Below are positions 50,857 through 61,388 of a DNA stretch of 64,000 nucleotides, piece by piece. Both the position numbers and the translations under genes were made by a program. The stretch is from Streptomyces brasiliensis. Its GTDB lineage: Bacteria; Actinomycetota; Actinomycetes; Streptomycetales; Streptomycetaceae. The notes below the pieces were generated by a model. It was not told the origin of the DNA. It saw nothing but the letters and a program-made list of their open reading frames with translations, and did no database searches. Location: NCBI RefSeq assembly GCF_014647875.1, contig NZ_BMQA01000011.1:178207-242206 (forward strand), given 5' to 3'. Position 1 is the first letter of the stretch. Each line of letters begins with the position of its first letter.

Positions 50857-50866
50857 GAGAATTCTC
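50857..50866. promoter_or_regulatory. Short palindrome before lactate permease
   Basis: GAGAATTCTC is a perfect 10-base palindrome 31 bases before the GTG start. ACGACCATT also occurs twice nearby (50806-50814 and 50834-50842). A GntR-type LldR operator would be expected in such a place, but the match is only positional. Confidence 0.3.
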
Positions 50867-50897
50867 TTTCCGCATGACGGAATCCGGGGAGGACCCC

Positions 50898-52514
50898 GTG
50901 TACGTCCAGAAGCTGGAGCCGATCGCCGATTCGCTCGGCCTGTCCGCGCTCGTCGCAGCACTGCCCCTCGTCATCGTCCTGATCCTGCTCGGCGGCGTCC
51001 GCCTCAAGGCGCATATCGCGGGCCTCATCGGCCTCCTGGCGGCCGTTCTCGTCGCCTGCCTCGCCTACGGCATGCCGGTAGACCAGACGCTCTCCAGTGC
51101 CGTCCAGGGGGCCGCCTTCGGTCTCTTCCCCATCCTGTGGATCGTCGTCAACGCCCTGTGGGTGTACCGGATGACCGTCCGCACCCGGCACTTCGACATC
51201 CTGCGCCGCTCCTTCGGGCGGCTCTCCGACGACCCGCGCATCCAGGCGCTCGTCATCGCCTTCTGCTTCGGCGCTCTGCTGGAGGCCCTGGCCGGATTCG
51301 GCGCGCCGGTCGCCATCTGCTCCGTGATGCTGGTCGCCCTCGGCTTCGACCCGGTGCGCGCGGCCGTCGTCTCGCTGGTCGCCAACACCGCGCCCGTCGC
51401 CTTCGGCGCGATGGGCACCCCGGTCGTCACGCTCGCCCAGGTCACCGGGCTGCCGCTCGACTCTGTGGCCTCCGTGGTCGGCCGGCAGACGCCGCTGCTC
51501 GCCCTGGTGGTGCCGCTCGTCCTGGTCGGGCTCGTCGACGGCAGGCGCGGACTGCGCGAGACCTGGGTGCCCGCCCTGGTGTGCGGAGTCGCCTTCGCCG
51601 CCGCCCAGTTCGCCGCGTCCAACTACGTCTCCGCGCAACTCGCCGACATCGCCGCCTCCCTGGTCGGCGCGGGCGCTCTGGTCGCCGTACCGCACGCGCG
51701 TGTGCCCGCCACCGAGGCCGTACGGACGTCCGTGCTGACCGGCGCGCGCAGCGCGGACCTCGACGAGAGCGATCCGCGCCCCGAAGTCCTGCGCGCCTAC
51801 GCCCCGTACGCCCTCATCGTCGTGATCTTCTCCGTCGCCCAGATTCCGGCGGTCAAGGACTGGCTGGCGGGCGCCACGAAGGCCTACGACTGGCCCTTCC
51901 TGGACGTCGCGGGACCGGACGGCAAACCAGTGGGCGGCAACATCTTCAGCTGGCCGATCGTCTCCACCGGCGGCACCCTCGTGCTGATCGCCGGAGTGCT
52001 CACGGCCGTCGTTCTCGGCGTCCACGCACGCGTGGCGGTGCGCGAGTGGGCGGCGACCGTCGTCGAGCTGAGGTTCGCGATCCTGACCGTGACGTCCGTG
52101 CTGGCCCTCGCGTACGTCATGAACCTCTCCGGGCAGGCCGCGACCATCGGCCACTTCGTGGCGGCCGCCGGAGCGGGTCTCGCCTTCCTGTCGCCGGTCC
52201 TCGGCTGGTTCGGCGTGGCCGTCTCCGGGTCCGACACCTCGGCCAACGCGCTGTTCGGAGCCCTGCAGGTGAGTGCGGCCCGCGAGTCGGGGCTGTCACC
52301 CGAACTGCTTGCCGCCGCCAACAGTTCGGGCGGTGTGCTCGGCAAGATGATCTCGCCGCAGAATCTCACCATCGCCTGCGCCGCGGTCGGTCTGGCCGGC
52401 CGTGAGGGCGACCTGCTGCGCAAGGTGCTGCCCTGGAGCGCGGGGCTGCTGCTGGTGATGTGCCTGATCGTCGTCGGCCAGAGCTCGCCGGTCCTGGACT
52501 GGATGCTTCCCTGA
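50898..52514 (+). CDS. lldP: L-lactate permease
   Basis: A 538-residue integral membrane protein of the LctP family with about 12-14 hydrophobic helices. Family blocks are FGALLEALAGFGAPVAICSVML (about residues 118-139), ANTAPVAFGAMGTPV (about 162), GWFGVAVSGSDTSANALFG (about 435) and a closing GGVLGKMISPQNLTIA (about 475). It imports lactate or glycolate with protons. GTG 50898 has GGGGAGG five bases upstream; ATG 50874 and earlier starts lie in what is probably the leader. No lactate dehydrogenase gene is adjacent. Confidence 0.92.
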   Translation: MYVQKLEPIADSLGLSALVAALPLVIVLILLGGVRLKAHIAGLIGLLAAVLVACLAYGMPVDQTLSSAVQGAAFGLFPILWIVVNALWVYRMTVRTRHFDILRRSFGRLSDDPRIQALVIAFCFGALLEALAGFGAPVAICSVMLVALGFDPVRAAVVSLVANTAPVAFGAMGTPVVTLAQVTGLPLDSVASVVGRQTPLLALVVPLVLVGLVDGRRGLRETWVPALVCGVAFAAAQFAASNYVSAQLADIAASLVGAGALVAVPHARVPATEAVRTSVLTGARSADLDESDPRPEVLRAYAPYALIVVIFSVAQIPAVKDWLAGATKAYDWPFLDVAGPDGKPVGGNIFSWPIVSTGGTLVLIAGVLTAVVLGVHARVAVREWAATVVELRFAILTVTSVLALAYVMNLSGQAATIGHFVAAAGAGLAFLSPVLGWFGVAVSGSDTSANALFGALQVSAARESGLSPELLAAANSSGGVLGKMISPQNLTIACAAVGLAGREGDLLRKVLPWSAGLLLVMCLIVVGQSSPVLDWMLP

Positions 52515-52616
52515 CCTCCCAGGTCACGGCTGGGGGTCCACCTGGAGTCCGTGAACCACCCGCCCCGCGCGGGCGGGTAGTTTGTGGTGACCGACAGGAC
52601 TTCAGGAGGGTTGGCC

Positions 52617-53981
52617 GTGGCTGTTGATCTGGCGCAGATCGTCAAGGCGTACGACGTGCGCGGAGTGGTTCCGGATCAGTGGGACGAATCGCTGGCCGAA
52701 CTCTTCGGTGCGGCCTTCGCCCAGGTGACCGGCGCCGACGCCATCGTCATCGGCCACGACATGCGGCCGTCGTCGCCTGGTCTGTCGGCCGCCTTCGCGC
52801 GCGGGGCGGCCGTGCGCGGTGTTGACGTCACCGAGATCGGCCTGTGCTCCACGGACCAGCTGTACTACGCGTCCGGCGCGCTCGGTCTGCCGGGCGCGAT
52901 GTTCACGGCCTCGCACAACCCCGCGCAGTACAACGGCATCAAGATGTGCCGCGCGGGCGCTGCGCCCGTCGGCCAGGACACCGGCCTCGCCGAGATCCGC
53001 GAACTGGCCGAGAACTGGCGGGAGTCGGGCGCCCCGCAGCTCGCGGTGACGCCGGGAACCGTCACGCGGCGCGACACGTTGGAGGATTACGCGGCGTACC
53101 TGCGCTCGCTCGTCGACCTGGCCTCCATCCGCCCCCTGAAGGTCGTCGTCGACGCGGGCAACGGCATGGGCGGCCACACGGTCCCCACCGTCTTCGCCGG
53201 GCTGCCCCTGACCCTCGTCCCGATGTACTTCGAGCTGGACGGCACGTTCCCCAACCACGAGGCCAATCCGCTCGACCCCGCCAACCTCGTCGACCTCCAG
53301 CGGCGTGTCCGCGAGGAGGGCGCAGACCTCGGCATCGCCTTCGACGGCGACGCCGACCGCTGCTTCGTCGTCGACGAGCACGGCGACCCCGTGTCCCCGT
53401 CGGCGATCACCGCCCTGGTGGCCGCGCGCGAGCTGGCCAGGAACGGCGGCCGGGGCACGATCATCCACAACCTGATCACGTCCTGGTCCGTCCCCGAGGT
53501 GGTCCGCGAGCACGGCGGCACCCCGGTCCGCACCCGCGTCGGCCACTCCTTCATCAAGGCGGAGATGGCGGGCACGGGCGCGATCTTCGGCGGCGAGCAC
53601 TCCGCCCACTATTACTTCAAGGACTTCTGGAACGCCGACACGGGCATGCTCGCCGCCCTCCACGTCCTCGCGGCCCTCGGCGGCCAGGACGGCCCGCTCT
53701 CGGCGCTGGTCGCGGAGTACGACCGCTACATCGGCTCCGGCGAGATCAACTCCACGGTCGCCGACCAGAAGACCCGCCTCGCGGCGATCCGCGCCGCGTA
53801 CGAGGGCCACGAGGACACCACGCTGGACGACCTGGACGGCCTCACGGTCGCCACCGCCGACTGGTGGTTCAACGTCCGTCCCTCCAACACGGAGCCCCTC
53901 CTGCGCCTGAACGCGGAGGCCCGCGACGAGGCGACGATGACCAAGGTGCGCGACGACGTACTGGCGATCATCAGGGGCTGA
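52617..53981 (+). CDS. manB: Phosphomannomutase / phosphoglucomutase
   Basis: A 454-residue alpha-D-phosphohexomutase. The four family loops are visible: the phosphoserine in GAMFTASHNPAQYNGIK (about residue 100), the metal loop in IAFDGDADRCFVVDE (about 243), the sugar-binding GEHSAHYYFKDFWNADTG (about 325) and the phosphate loop in WFNVRPSNTEPLLRLN (about 420). It interconverts mannose-6- and mannose-1-phosphate. AGGAGGG lies six bases before the GTG. manA and manC are also in this window. Confidence 0.93.
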   Translation: MAVDLAQIVKAYDVRGVVPDQWDESLAELFGAAFAQVTGADAIVIGHDMRPSSPGLSAAFARGAAVRGVDVTEIGLCSTDQLYYASGALGLPGAMFTASHNPAQYNGIKMCRAGAAPVGQDTGLAEIRELAENWRESGAPQLAVTPGTVTRRDTLEDYAAYLRSLVDLASIRPLKVVVDAGNGMGGHTVPTVFAGLPLTLVPMYFELDGTFPNHEANPLDPANLVDLQRRVREEGADLGIAFDGDADRCFVVDEHGDPVSPSAITALVAARELARNGGRGTIIHNLITSWSVPEVVREHGGTPVRTRVGHSFIKAEMAGTGAIFGGEHSAHYYFKDFWNADTGMLAALHVLAALGGQDGPLSALVAEYDRYIGSGEINSTVADQKTRLAAIRAAYEGHEDTTLDDLDGLTVATADWWFNVRPSNTEPLLRLNAEARDEATMTKVRDDVLAIIRG

Positions 53982-54020
53982 GGGCCGGGGCGGGCCGTAT
54001 GGGGGACCGCGCGTGGGGTC

Positions 54021-54066
54021 GTGGGCGACCTCTGGGGGACTCGGGGGTGGTGGGCGACCTCTGGGG
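54021..54066. repeat. 17-bp direct repeat, 29-bp period, after manB
   Basis: GTGGGCGACCTCTGGGG occurs at 54021-54037 and exactly again at 54050-54066, within a G-rich 268-base gap between manB and the Trm112 gene. No gene or clear terminator is seen in the gap. Confidence 0.65.
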
Positions 54067-54249
54067 AACCCGGCGGCGGTGGACAGCCGCTGGGTGGCCT
54101 GAGGGGATACCCGGAGGCCCGAGGGGCACCTGGCAGGGCTGAGGCGGGACACAAGGGCCGACCCCCTCCGCCCGACCCCCACACCCCGCCCCACGGCGGT
54201 ACGCTGACCAGGCACATCCGTGCACGCACCCCGCCCGAAGGGACACCCC

Positions 54250-54420
54250 ATGTCGCTCGAAGCCGGCCTCCTGGAGATCCTCGCCTGCCCGGCCTGCCAC
54301 TCCCCCCTCAAGGAAGAGGACATCGAGCTGATCTGCACCGGCCAGGACTGCGGTCTGGCGTACCCGGTCCGCGACGGCATCCCCGTCCTCCTGGTCGACG
54401 AGGCCCGCCGCCCCGCGTAA
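54250..54420 (+). CDS. Trm112 family zinc-ribbon protein
   Basis: A 56-residue protein with LLEILACPACHSPL near the N-terminus and ICTGQDC in the middle, then LAYPVRDGIPVLLVDEAR, the standard bacterial Trm112/YcaR pattern. Trm112 proteins stabilise methyltransferases. The fourth metal ligand pattern is incomplete (one Cys after TGQD), as in many bacterial members. It lies between manB and the SIS-domain gene, a conserved actinobacterial position. Confidence 0.9.
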   Translation: MSLEAGLLEILACPACHSPLKEEDIELICTGQDCGLAYPVRDGIPVLLVDEARRPA

Positions 54421-54526
54421 CGCCGACCCGGGAACACCGGGCCGTCGTACCGGCGTCGCCCGGCACAGGCACCACCCGCACAGACGAGCCGCCCCGCAAG
54501 AACCCCGCGATCGGAGGCTGCCGCCC

Positions 54527-55654
54527 ATGCTCGACGAATCGCTGCTCGACACCCCGGAGGGCCTCGCCGAGGCCGACCGACGCGGCCTCCTGCGCGGTGC
54601 CGCGGGAGCCGGCGCACGCGTGCGTACCGCGGCCCGGCACGCCGCCGAGGCCGGCGTCGACGACCTCAAACCGGACGGCCGCCCCCGCGCCGTCCTGATC
54701 GCAGGCCCCGGCGCCTCCGCCACCCACGCCGCCGACCTACTCGGTTCGCTCGCCGGACCCGGCAGCCCCGTCATCCGGCTGGCCCCCACCGGCGTCGCCC
54801 CCGCCGCGGGCGCCCTGCGCTGGGAGCTGCCCGGCTGGGCCGGCTCCGTGGACCTGCTGCTGATCGCCACCCCGGACGGCACCGAGCCGAGCCTCTCCCT
54901 GCTCGCCGAGCAGGCCTACCGCCGCGGCTGCTCGGTCGCCGGCGTGGCCCCGGCCGGCACCCCGCTCTCCGAGGCCGTCACCGGCGCGCACGGCCTGTTC
55001 GTACCGATGGCGACGGCCCCGTACGACCACGACGAGCCCCTGGCCGCGTCCTCCCCGGGCGTCCTCTGGGCGCTGCTCACCCCGCTGCTCGCGCTCCTGG
55101 ACCGGATCGGCCTGGTCATCGCCCCGGCCGAGGCCCTGGAGAAGGCCGCCGACCGCCTCGACCACATCGCCGAGCGCTGCGGCCCGGCCATCGTGACCTA
55201 CAGCAACCCCGCCAAGGCCCTCGCCGCCGAACTGGCCGACGCGCTTCCGGTGATCTGGACGGAGGGCCCCTCGGCGGGACCCGCGGGCCGCCGTTTCTCC
55301 GCCGCGCTCGCCGAACTGGCCGGCCGCCCCGCCCTCGTCGAGGAACTCCCCGAGGCGCTCGCCGCCCACAGCGCCCTGCTGGCCGGGCCGCTCGCCGCCA
55401 GCGCCGACCCGGACGACTTCTTCCGTGACCGCGTCGACGAGCCCGCGGCGCTGCACGCGCGCGTGGTGCTGCTCCGCGACCGCCCGATCGGCGGCCTCAC
55501 CGCCGCTCCGGCCGCCCGCGACCTGGCCCTCAGCCACGACACGCCCGTCAGCGAGCTGGAACCCGAGCCCGGCGACGAGCTGGAGACCCTCGCGGAACTG
55601 ATCGCCATGACGGATTTCACCGCCGTTTACCTCGCGCTCGCTTCGGGGGCCTGA
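54527..55654 (+). CDS. SIS-fold phosphosugar isomerase-like protein
   Basis: A 375-residue protein of the TobH / phosphoglucose-phosphomannose isomerase-like family. It opens MLDESLLDTPEGLAEADRRG and has two SIS-like halves: RAVLIAGPGASATHAADLLG (about residue 52) and AIVTYSNPAKALAAELADAL (about 223). Catalytic residues of true isomerases are not obvious. Its fixed position between manB and manA suggests a link to mannose metabolism, but activity is unproven. Confidence 0.82.
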   Translation: MLDESLLDTPEGLAEADRRGLLRGAAGAGARVRTAARHAAEAGVDDLKPDGRPRAVLIAGPGASATHAADLLGSLAGPGSPVIRLAPTGVAPAAGALRWELPGWAGSVDLLLIATPDGTEPSLSLLAEQAYRRGCSVAGVAPAGTPLSEAVTGAHGLFVPMATAPYDHDEPLAASSPGVLWALLTPLLALLDRIGLVIAPAEALEKAADRLDHIAERCGPAIVTYSNPAKALAAELADALPVIWTEGPSAGPAGRRFSAALAELAGRPALVEELPEALAAHSALLAGPLAASADPDDFFRDRVDEPAALHARVVLLRDRPIGGLTAAPAARDLALSHDTPVSELEPEPGDELETLAELIAMTDFTAVYLALASGA

Positions 55655-55757
55655 TCTTGTTGCCGACGCCCTGACCGCCGTACGCGGAGCGAACCCCGGA
55701 CGTACACGACCCGACGTACGCACGAAGAAGACCGGCAAGGATCGGCAGAGAGAACCC

Positions 55758-56909
55758 ATGGACCGCCTCGACAACACCATCCGTCCCTACGCCTGGGGTT
55801 CCCCCACCGCCATCCCGAAGCTCCTCGGCGTCGAGCCGACCGGCGAGCCACAGGCGGAGATGTGGATGGGCGCCCACCCGGGAGCGCCCTCGCGCACCGC
55901 GCGCGGCACTCTCGTCGAGGTCATCGACGCCGACCCGGAGCGGGAACTCGGACCGGAGGCGGTCGCCAGGTTCGGCCCCCACCTGCCCTTCCTGCTGAAG
56001 ATCCTCGCGGCCGGCGCCCCGCTCTCCCTCCAGGTCCACCCCGACCTGGAGCAGGCCAAGGAGGGCTACGCGGACGAGGAGCGCCGCGGCATCCCCGTGG
56101 ACGCCCCGCACCGCAACTACAAGGACGCCAACCACAAGCCCGAACTCATCTGCGCGCTCACCGAGTTCGACGGCCTGTGCGGCTTCCGTGACCCGCTCGA
56201 GACCGCCGCTCTCCTAGAGGCGCTGGACGTCGACTCCCTCAAGCCGTACGCCGACCTGCTGCGCGCTCGCCCCGAGGAAGCGGCCCTGCGCGAGGTCCTC
56301 ACCGCGATCCTCACCGCCGACCGCGAGGAGATGGCCGACACGGTCGCCCGGGCCGCGGCCGCCAGCACCCGCCTCGGCGGCGATTACGCGCCGTATGCGG
56401 ACCTCGCCCACCACTACCCGGGCGATCCCGGCGTCATCGCCGCCATGCTCCTCAATCACGTCCGGCTGCAGCCGGGCGAGGCCCTCTTCCTCGGCGCCGG
56501 CATCCCGCACGCGTACCTGAACGGCCTCGGCGTCGAGATCATGGCCAACTCCGACAACGTCCTGCGCTGCGGCCTGACGCCCAAGCACGTCGACGTGCCC
56601 GAACTCCTGCGCATCGTCCGCTTCGAGCCGAGCGACCCCGGCGTCCTGCGCCCAGAGGCGTCCCCGGAGGGCGAGGAGATCTACGAGACGCCGATCGACG
56701 AGTTCCGGCTGTCCCGGTACGTCCTGCCCGAGGGCGGCGCGACCCGCGACCTCACCCTGACCACCCCGCAGATCCTGCTGTGCACTGCGGGTTCCATACG
56801 GGCGGGCGAGCACGAACTGACCCCCGGCGGGTCCGTGTTCGTCCCCGCGGGGGAGAAGGCCGAGGTGTCCGGGTCCGGCACCGTCTTCCGTGCCACTGTG
56901 ATTGTCTGA
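55758..56909 (+). CDS. manA: Mannose-6-phosphate isomerase, class I
   Basis: A 383-residue zinc cupin enzyme that interconverts fructose-6- and mannose-6-phosphate. Motifs are IRPYAWGSPTAIPKLLG at the start, the metal site SLQVHPDLEQAKEGYADEE (about residue 95), NYKDANHKPELICALTEF (about 120) and LGAGIPHAYLNGLGVEIMAN (about 246, with the catalytic HAY). It starts the GDP-mannose route continued by manB and manC. The ATG has AGAGAGAACCC upstream. Confidence 0.95.
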   Translation: MDRLDNTIRPYAWGSPTAIPKLLGVEPTGEPQAEMWMGAHPGAPSRTARGTLVEVIDADPERELGPEAVARFGPHLPFLLKILAAGAPLSLQVHPDLEQAKEGYADEERRGIPVDAPHRNYKDANHKPELICALTEFDGLCGFRDPLETAALLEALDVDSLKPYADLLRARPEEAALREVLTAILTADREEMADTVARAAAASTRLGGDYAPYADLAHHYPGDPGVIAAMLLNHVRLQPGEALFLGAGIPHAYLNGLGVEIMANSDNVLRCGLTPKHVDVPELLRIVRFEPSDPGVLRPEASPEGEEIYETPIDEFRLSRYVLPEGGATRDLTLTTPQILLCTAGSIRAGEHELTPGGSVFVPAGEKAEVSGSGTVFRATVIV

Positions 56910-57056
56910 CCGGGCTTGTGGACACCTGACGCGCTCGGGTTGAGCCGGGCTGCAAGAATGACCCTCCGGCAAAGGACGGGCAAAGGCGACGGGTGCGGAC
57001 GACGGGCCCGGCCCGGGCGGCGCAGACGGACGTAGGCGAAGGGACAACGCGGACAC

Positions 57057-58037
57057 ATGAGCGCGTCAGGCGGCACCAAAGCGATCGTGGCGGCACTGGG
57101 CGCCAACGTCGCGATCGCGGCATCGAAGTTCGTGGCGTTCGCGTTCAGCGGCTCGTCCTCGATGCTCGCCGAAGGCGTGCACTCGCTCGCCGACTCCGGG
57201 AACCAGTTCCTGCTGCTCATCGGCGGCAAGAAGGCCCAGCGCGCGGCGACCCCGCAACACCCGTTCGGCTACGGCCGCGAGCGCTACATATACGCCTTCC
57301 TCGTCTCCATCGTCCTCTTCTCGGTCGGCGGCATGTTCGCCATCTACGAAGGCTTCGAGAAGATCAGCCACCCGCACGAGCTGGAGAACTGGTACTGGCC
57401 GGTGGGTGTCCTCGTCTTCGCGGTCATCGCCGAGGGCTTCTCCTTCCGTACGGCCATCAAGGAATCCAACGAGCTGCGCGGCACGCACTCCTGGTCGCAG
57501 TTCATCCGACGGGCCAAGGCACCGGAACTGCCCGTCGTCCTCCTGGAGGACTTCGGCGCGCTGATCGGTCTGGTCCTCGCCCTCGGCGGCGTCGGCCTGA
57601 CCCTGCTCACCGGCGACAGCGTCTGGGACGGCATCGGTACGGTCTGCATCGGTGTCCTGCTCGTCAGCATCGCGCTCGTCCTGGCCGCCGAGACCAAGTC
57701 ACTGCTCCTCGGCGAGGCCGCCAGCGCCGAACAGACCGAGAAGATCGAGTCCGCCATCGTCGACAGCGAAACGGTCACCAGCGTCATCCACATGCGCACC
57801 CTCCACCTCGGCCCCGAGGAGCTGCTGGTCGCCGCCAAGATCGCCGTCGAGCACGACGACACGGCCGCCGAGGTCGCGAAGGCCATCGACGCCGCCGAGG
57901 CCCGCATCCGCGAGGCCGTTCCGATCGCCCGCGTGATCTACCTCGAGCCGGACATCTACAGCGAGGCGGAAGCCGCCAAGGGCCCGGACCCTGAGGCCAC
58001 CCCGGGCGGCCCGACGCGGCACGCCGCCGGCCACTGA
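57057..58037 (+). CDS. Cation diffusion facilitator transporter
   Basis: A 326-residue CDF-family efflux protein with six membrane helices. The metal-site motif of helix 2 is EGVHSLADSGNQ (HxxxD, about residue 41) and that of helix 5 is VLLEDFGALIG (about 162). The C-terminal cytoplasmic domain (about 225-305) follows the usual fold (VTSVIHMRTLHLGPEELLVAAKI). The metal (Zn, Mn or Fe) cannot be told. The helix 5 pattern ExxD in place of HxxxD suggests it may not be a classical zinc exporter. Confidence 0.9.
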   Translation: MSASGGTKAIVAALGANVAIAASKFVAFAFSGSSSMLAEGVHSLADSGNQFLLLIGGKKAQRAATPQHPFGYGRERYIYAFLVSIVLFSVGGMFAIYEGFEKISHPHELENWYWPVGVLVFAVIAEGFSFRTAIKESNELRGTHSWSQFIRRAKAPELPVVLLEDFGALIGLVLALGGVGLTLLTGDSVWDGIGTVCIGVLLVSIALVLAAETKSLLLGEAASAEQTEKIESAIVDSETVTSVIHMRTLHLGPEELLVAAKIAVEHDDTAAEVAKAIDAAEARIREAVPIARVIYLEPDIYSEAEAAKGPDPEATPGGPTRHAAGH

Positions 58038-58046
58038 GTCGTACGA

Positions 58047-58089
58047 CGGCCGCGGGGCCCGCCGGAACATCCGGCGGGCCCCGCGGCCG
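58047..58089. terminator. Bidirectional hairpin terminator
   Basis: A perfect 20-bp stem, CGGCCGCGGGGCCCGCCGGA (58047-58066) with TCCGGCGGGCCCCGCGGCCG (58070-58089), and a 3-base loop. It lies between the convergent CDF and S26 peptidase genes. Confidence 0.92.
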
Positions 58090-58101
58090 TTCGCACCGCC
58101 C

Positions 58102-58771
58102 TCAGACCTGCTGCATCGGCCACGGCGCGGGCGGGAACTGCGTCCTGTTCCCACGCCGCACCACGAAGGCCGCGATCCCCAGCCCGATGCCGACCAGCAC
58201 GAGGACGCCGCCGACGAGCAGGGCCGCTCCCCACAGTGCCGGGGCCGTGCGGTCGTCGGTCACCCGGCCCTGCACCGCGTCCCCGGACACCGTCCCGCCG
58301 TGGTCGTCGAGGTGAAAACGCGAGTCCTGAGAGTTCGCGCGGTAATCACCCAGCAGGAACAGCCGCCCCTCCGGAACCCTCACGTCATACGGCCTGTGCA
58401 CACCGTCGGCGTCACCGCCGTACACGTACGGCTCCTCGATCGGCTTCCCGTTCACGGTCACCCGCTCCTGCGAGCCCACGAGCGTGCAGCACGCCACCCG
58501 GTCCCCGCCCACACCGATGACCGGCTTCATGAGGGGCGCGTCGACCCCGTAGGACTCCGGCGCCGTGAACAGCACGACGTCGCCACGCCGCACCTCATTC
58601 CCGTCGACGTGCTCCCAGATGAGCCGGTCATCCCGTTCGTACGTCGGTCTCATGCTGTCGCAAGGCCCCGTATGCCGTCCGCATATGGGCGAAGACGCCG
58701 ACCGCCAGCGCCGCCCCCAGCAACCCCACCACGAGCGCTGCAACCCCAAGTCCCCGCCCTTTGCCCGACAT
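58102..58771 (-). pseudogene. S26-family signal peptidase with a frameshift before the catalytic serine
   Basis: The start ATG 58771 has GAGGAGG five bases upstream and gives MSGKGRGLGVAAL with a membrane helix (VGLLGAALAVGVFAH). That frame stops at 58628. The rest of the peptidase is in another frame: the nucleophile CDSMRPTYERDDRL, the general-base Lys region LMKPVIGVGGDRV, GDYRANSQDSRFHL and a second helix near the end. Removing one C from the CCCC run at 58666-58669 joins both parts into 222 residues. A homopolymer miscall or a real disabling mutation are both possible. Without the join, no ribosome site serves the catalytic frame. Confidence 0.7.
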
Positions 58772-59132
58772 CACATCCTCCTCGTGCGGCACATCCGCGG
58801 CGCGGAGAATATCGGGCACCCGTGAACCGCCGTCGCGCGCAACCGCCCCGCCGCGGCAGTGGACACCGATCACACCCCGTGATCGGCGCGAAGTGTTCGC
58901 AACCGGACTGGGGTCGGCGCCGTCCCGCGGTGTAGCTTGGGTGCGAGCCAGACGTCGCTGCTGATGGCGGTCGGGCGGTCCCCACGGGGACCGGCCGAGG
59001 GAGAGAGGGCCTCCGACGGACTGCGTTGCGCGCATGTGGGCATGCCTGTGCCCTCCTTTCGGGCACCCCTGTGTCCGCCGCCGCGCAGACCAGCCGTACC
59101 CACCTCGCCCCAACCCCGAGGAGCAGCTCGCA
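58772..59132 (+). promoter_or_regulatory. sahH upstream region with three small hairpins
   Basis: The 361-base gap holds no gene. The half nearer sahH can form GGTCCCC-AC-GGGGACC (58977-58992), GCATG-TGGG-CATGC (59032-59045) and GTGCCC-TCCTTTC-GGGCAC (59048-59066), then a CCGAGGAGC ribosome site. A structured leader is likely and could sense a metabolite of the methyl cycle. I could not fit it to the published SAH riboswitch consensus. Confidence 0.45.
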
Positions 59133-60590
<1,458 letters not shown>

Positions 60591-60665
60591 GTCCGTGGCC
60601 CCGCCCACCGGGTGAGCGCGCCGGTGCACCGCCGCGCTCCCCGGAGGCAGGTCTGCAGCTCCGCC

Positions 60666-60704
60666 GAGGCAGGCCCCCGCACCCCCGTGCCGGGGGCCTG
60701 CCTC
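60666..60704 (+). terminator. Hairpin terminator after sahH
   Basis: A 14-bp stem, GAGGCAGGCCCCCG (60666-60679) with CGGGGGCCTGCCTC (60691-60704), followed by TTTGG. It lies 75 bases past the sahH stop and before the next same-strand gene. Confidence 0.85.
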
Positions 60705-60773
60705 TTTGGCCCATCGATCTGGCCCCGACCGTCGATCCTCGGCCGGACCAGGCCGTCAAGACCCAGGACCCCC

Positions 60774-61388
60774 ATGCCCCGCGGCCGATATTCGCTTCAC
60801 GATCCGCACGATCACACCCTCCTCGCCAACGAGTACTTCCACTGCGCCCCCGGCCCGTCCGGCTGGCGCTACGTCTCCCAGCTGACCACCCCCTCGGGCG
60901 ACCACAGCGGCTCCGTCGACCTCACCCTCGACGAACTCGGCCGCCCCATCCGACTCGAACTCCACGCCGGAGGCTGGCAGGTGCGCGGCGCCGCCCTCGA
61001 CGGCGTCACCTGGGTCCGCTCAGACCCCACCGGCACTCAGGCCACCGAAGGCAATGTGCGCGCTCACGCCTTCACCGGCACGTCCCCCGCGTTCCTCGTC
61101 GCCACCACCCGTCTTCTGCGCCTCACCCCTTCCGCCGCCGCGACCCGCGTACGCCTCGTCGCCTTCACGGACCCGGTTCTCGCCCCCCGCACCGTCGACC
61201 AGTCCTGGGCCCTGGTGAACAGCGAAACACACGCCACTGACAACGGCCCCCTCGCCGTGGACGAATACCAGGTCACAGCCCTGGACACGGGCGAACAGCA
61301 CACCGTGCACATCGCCGGAGACGTGGTCCTTGCCGCTCCCGGCATCGAACTCGAGGACCTCGAATCGCCGCCGTCGTTCTTCGACTGA
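60774..61388 (+). CDS. Protein of unknown function
   Basis: A 204-residue soluble protein that I do not recognise. It has no signal peptide or membrane helix. The pattern is beta-rich: YSLHDPHDHTLLANEYFHCA near the N-terminus, WRYVSQLTTPSGDHSGSVDL (about 30-50), IRLELHAGGWQVRGAALDGVTW and a C-terminal EYQVTALDTGEQHTVHIAGD. This resembles a lipocalin-like or glycolipid-binding barrel, but that is only an impression. It has its own region after the sahH terminator. Confidence 0.75.
   Translation: MPRGRYSLHDPHDHTLLANEYFHCAPGPSGWRYVSQLTTPSGDHSGSVDLTLDELGRPIRLELHAGGWQVRGAALDGVTWVRSDPTGTQATEGNVRAHAFTGTSPAFLVATTRLLRLTPSAAATRVRLVAFTDPVLAPRTVDQSWALVNSETHATDNGPLAVDEYQVTALDTGEQHTVHIAGDVVLAAPGIELEDLESPPSFFD

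Noticed and set aside
58977..59132. SAH riboswitch before sahH
   Set aside because: The remembered aptamer consensus (CCGAGGAGCGCUGC and an AACGGCGCUC arm) is not found. The only CCGAGGAGC is the ribosome site itself. Only generic hairpins remain.
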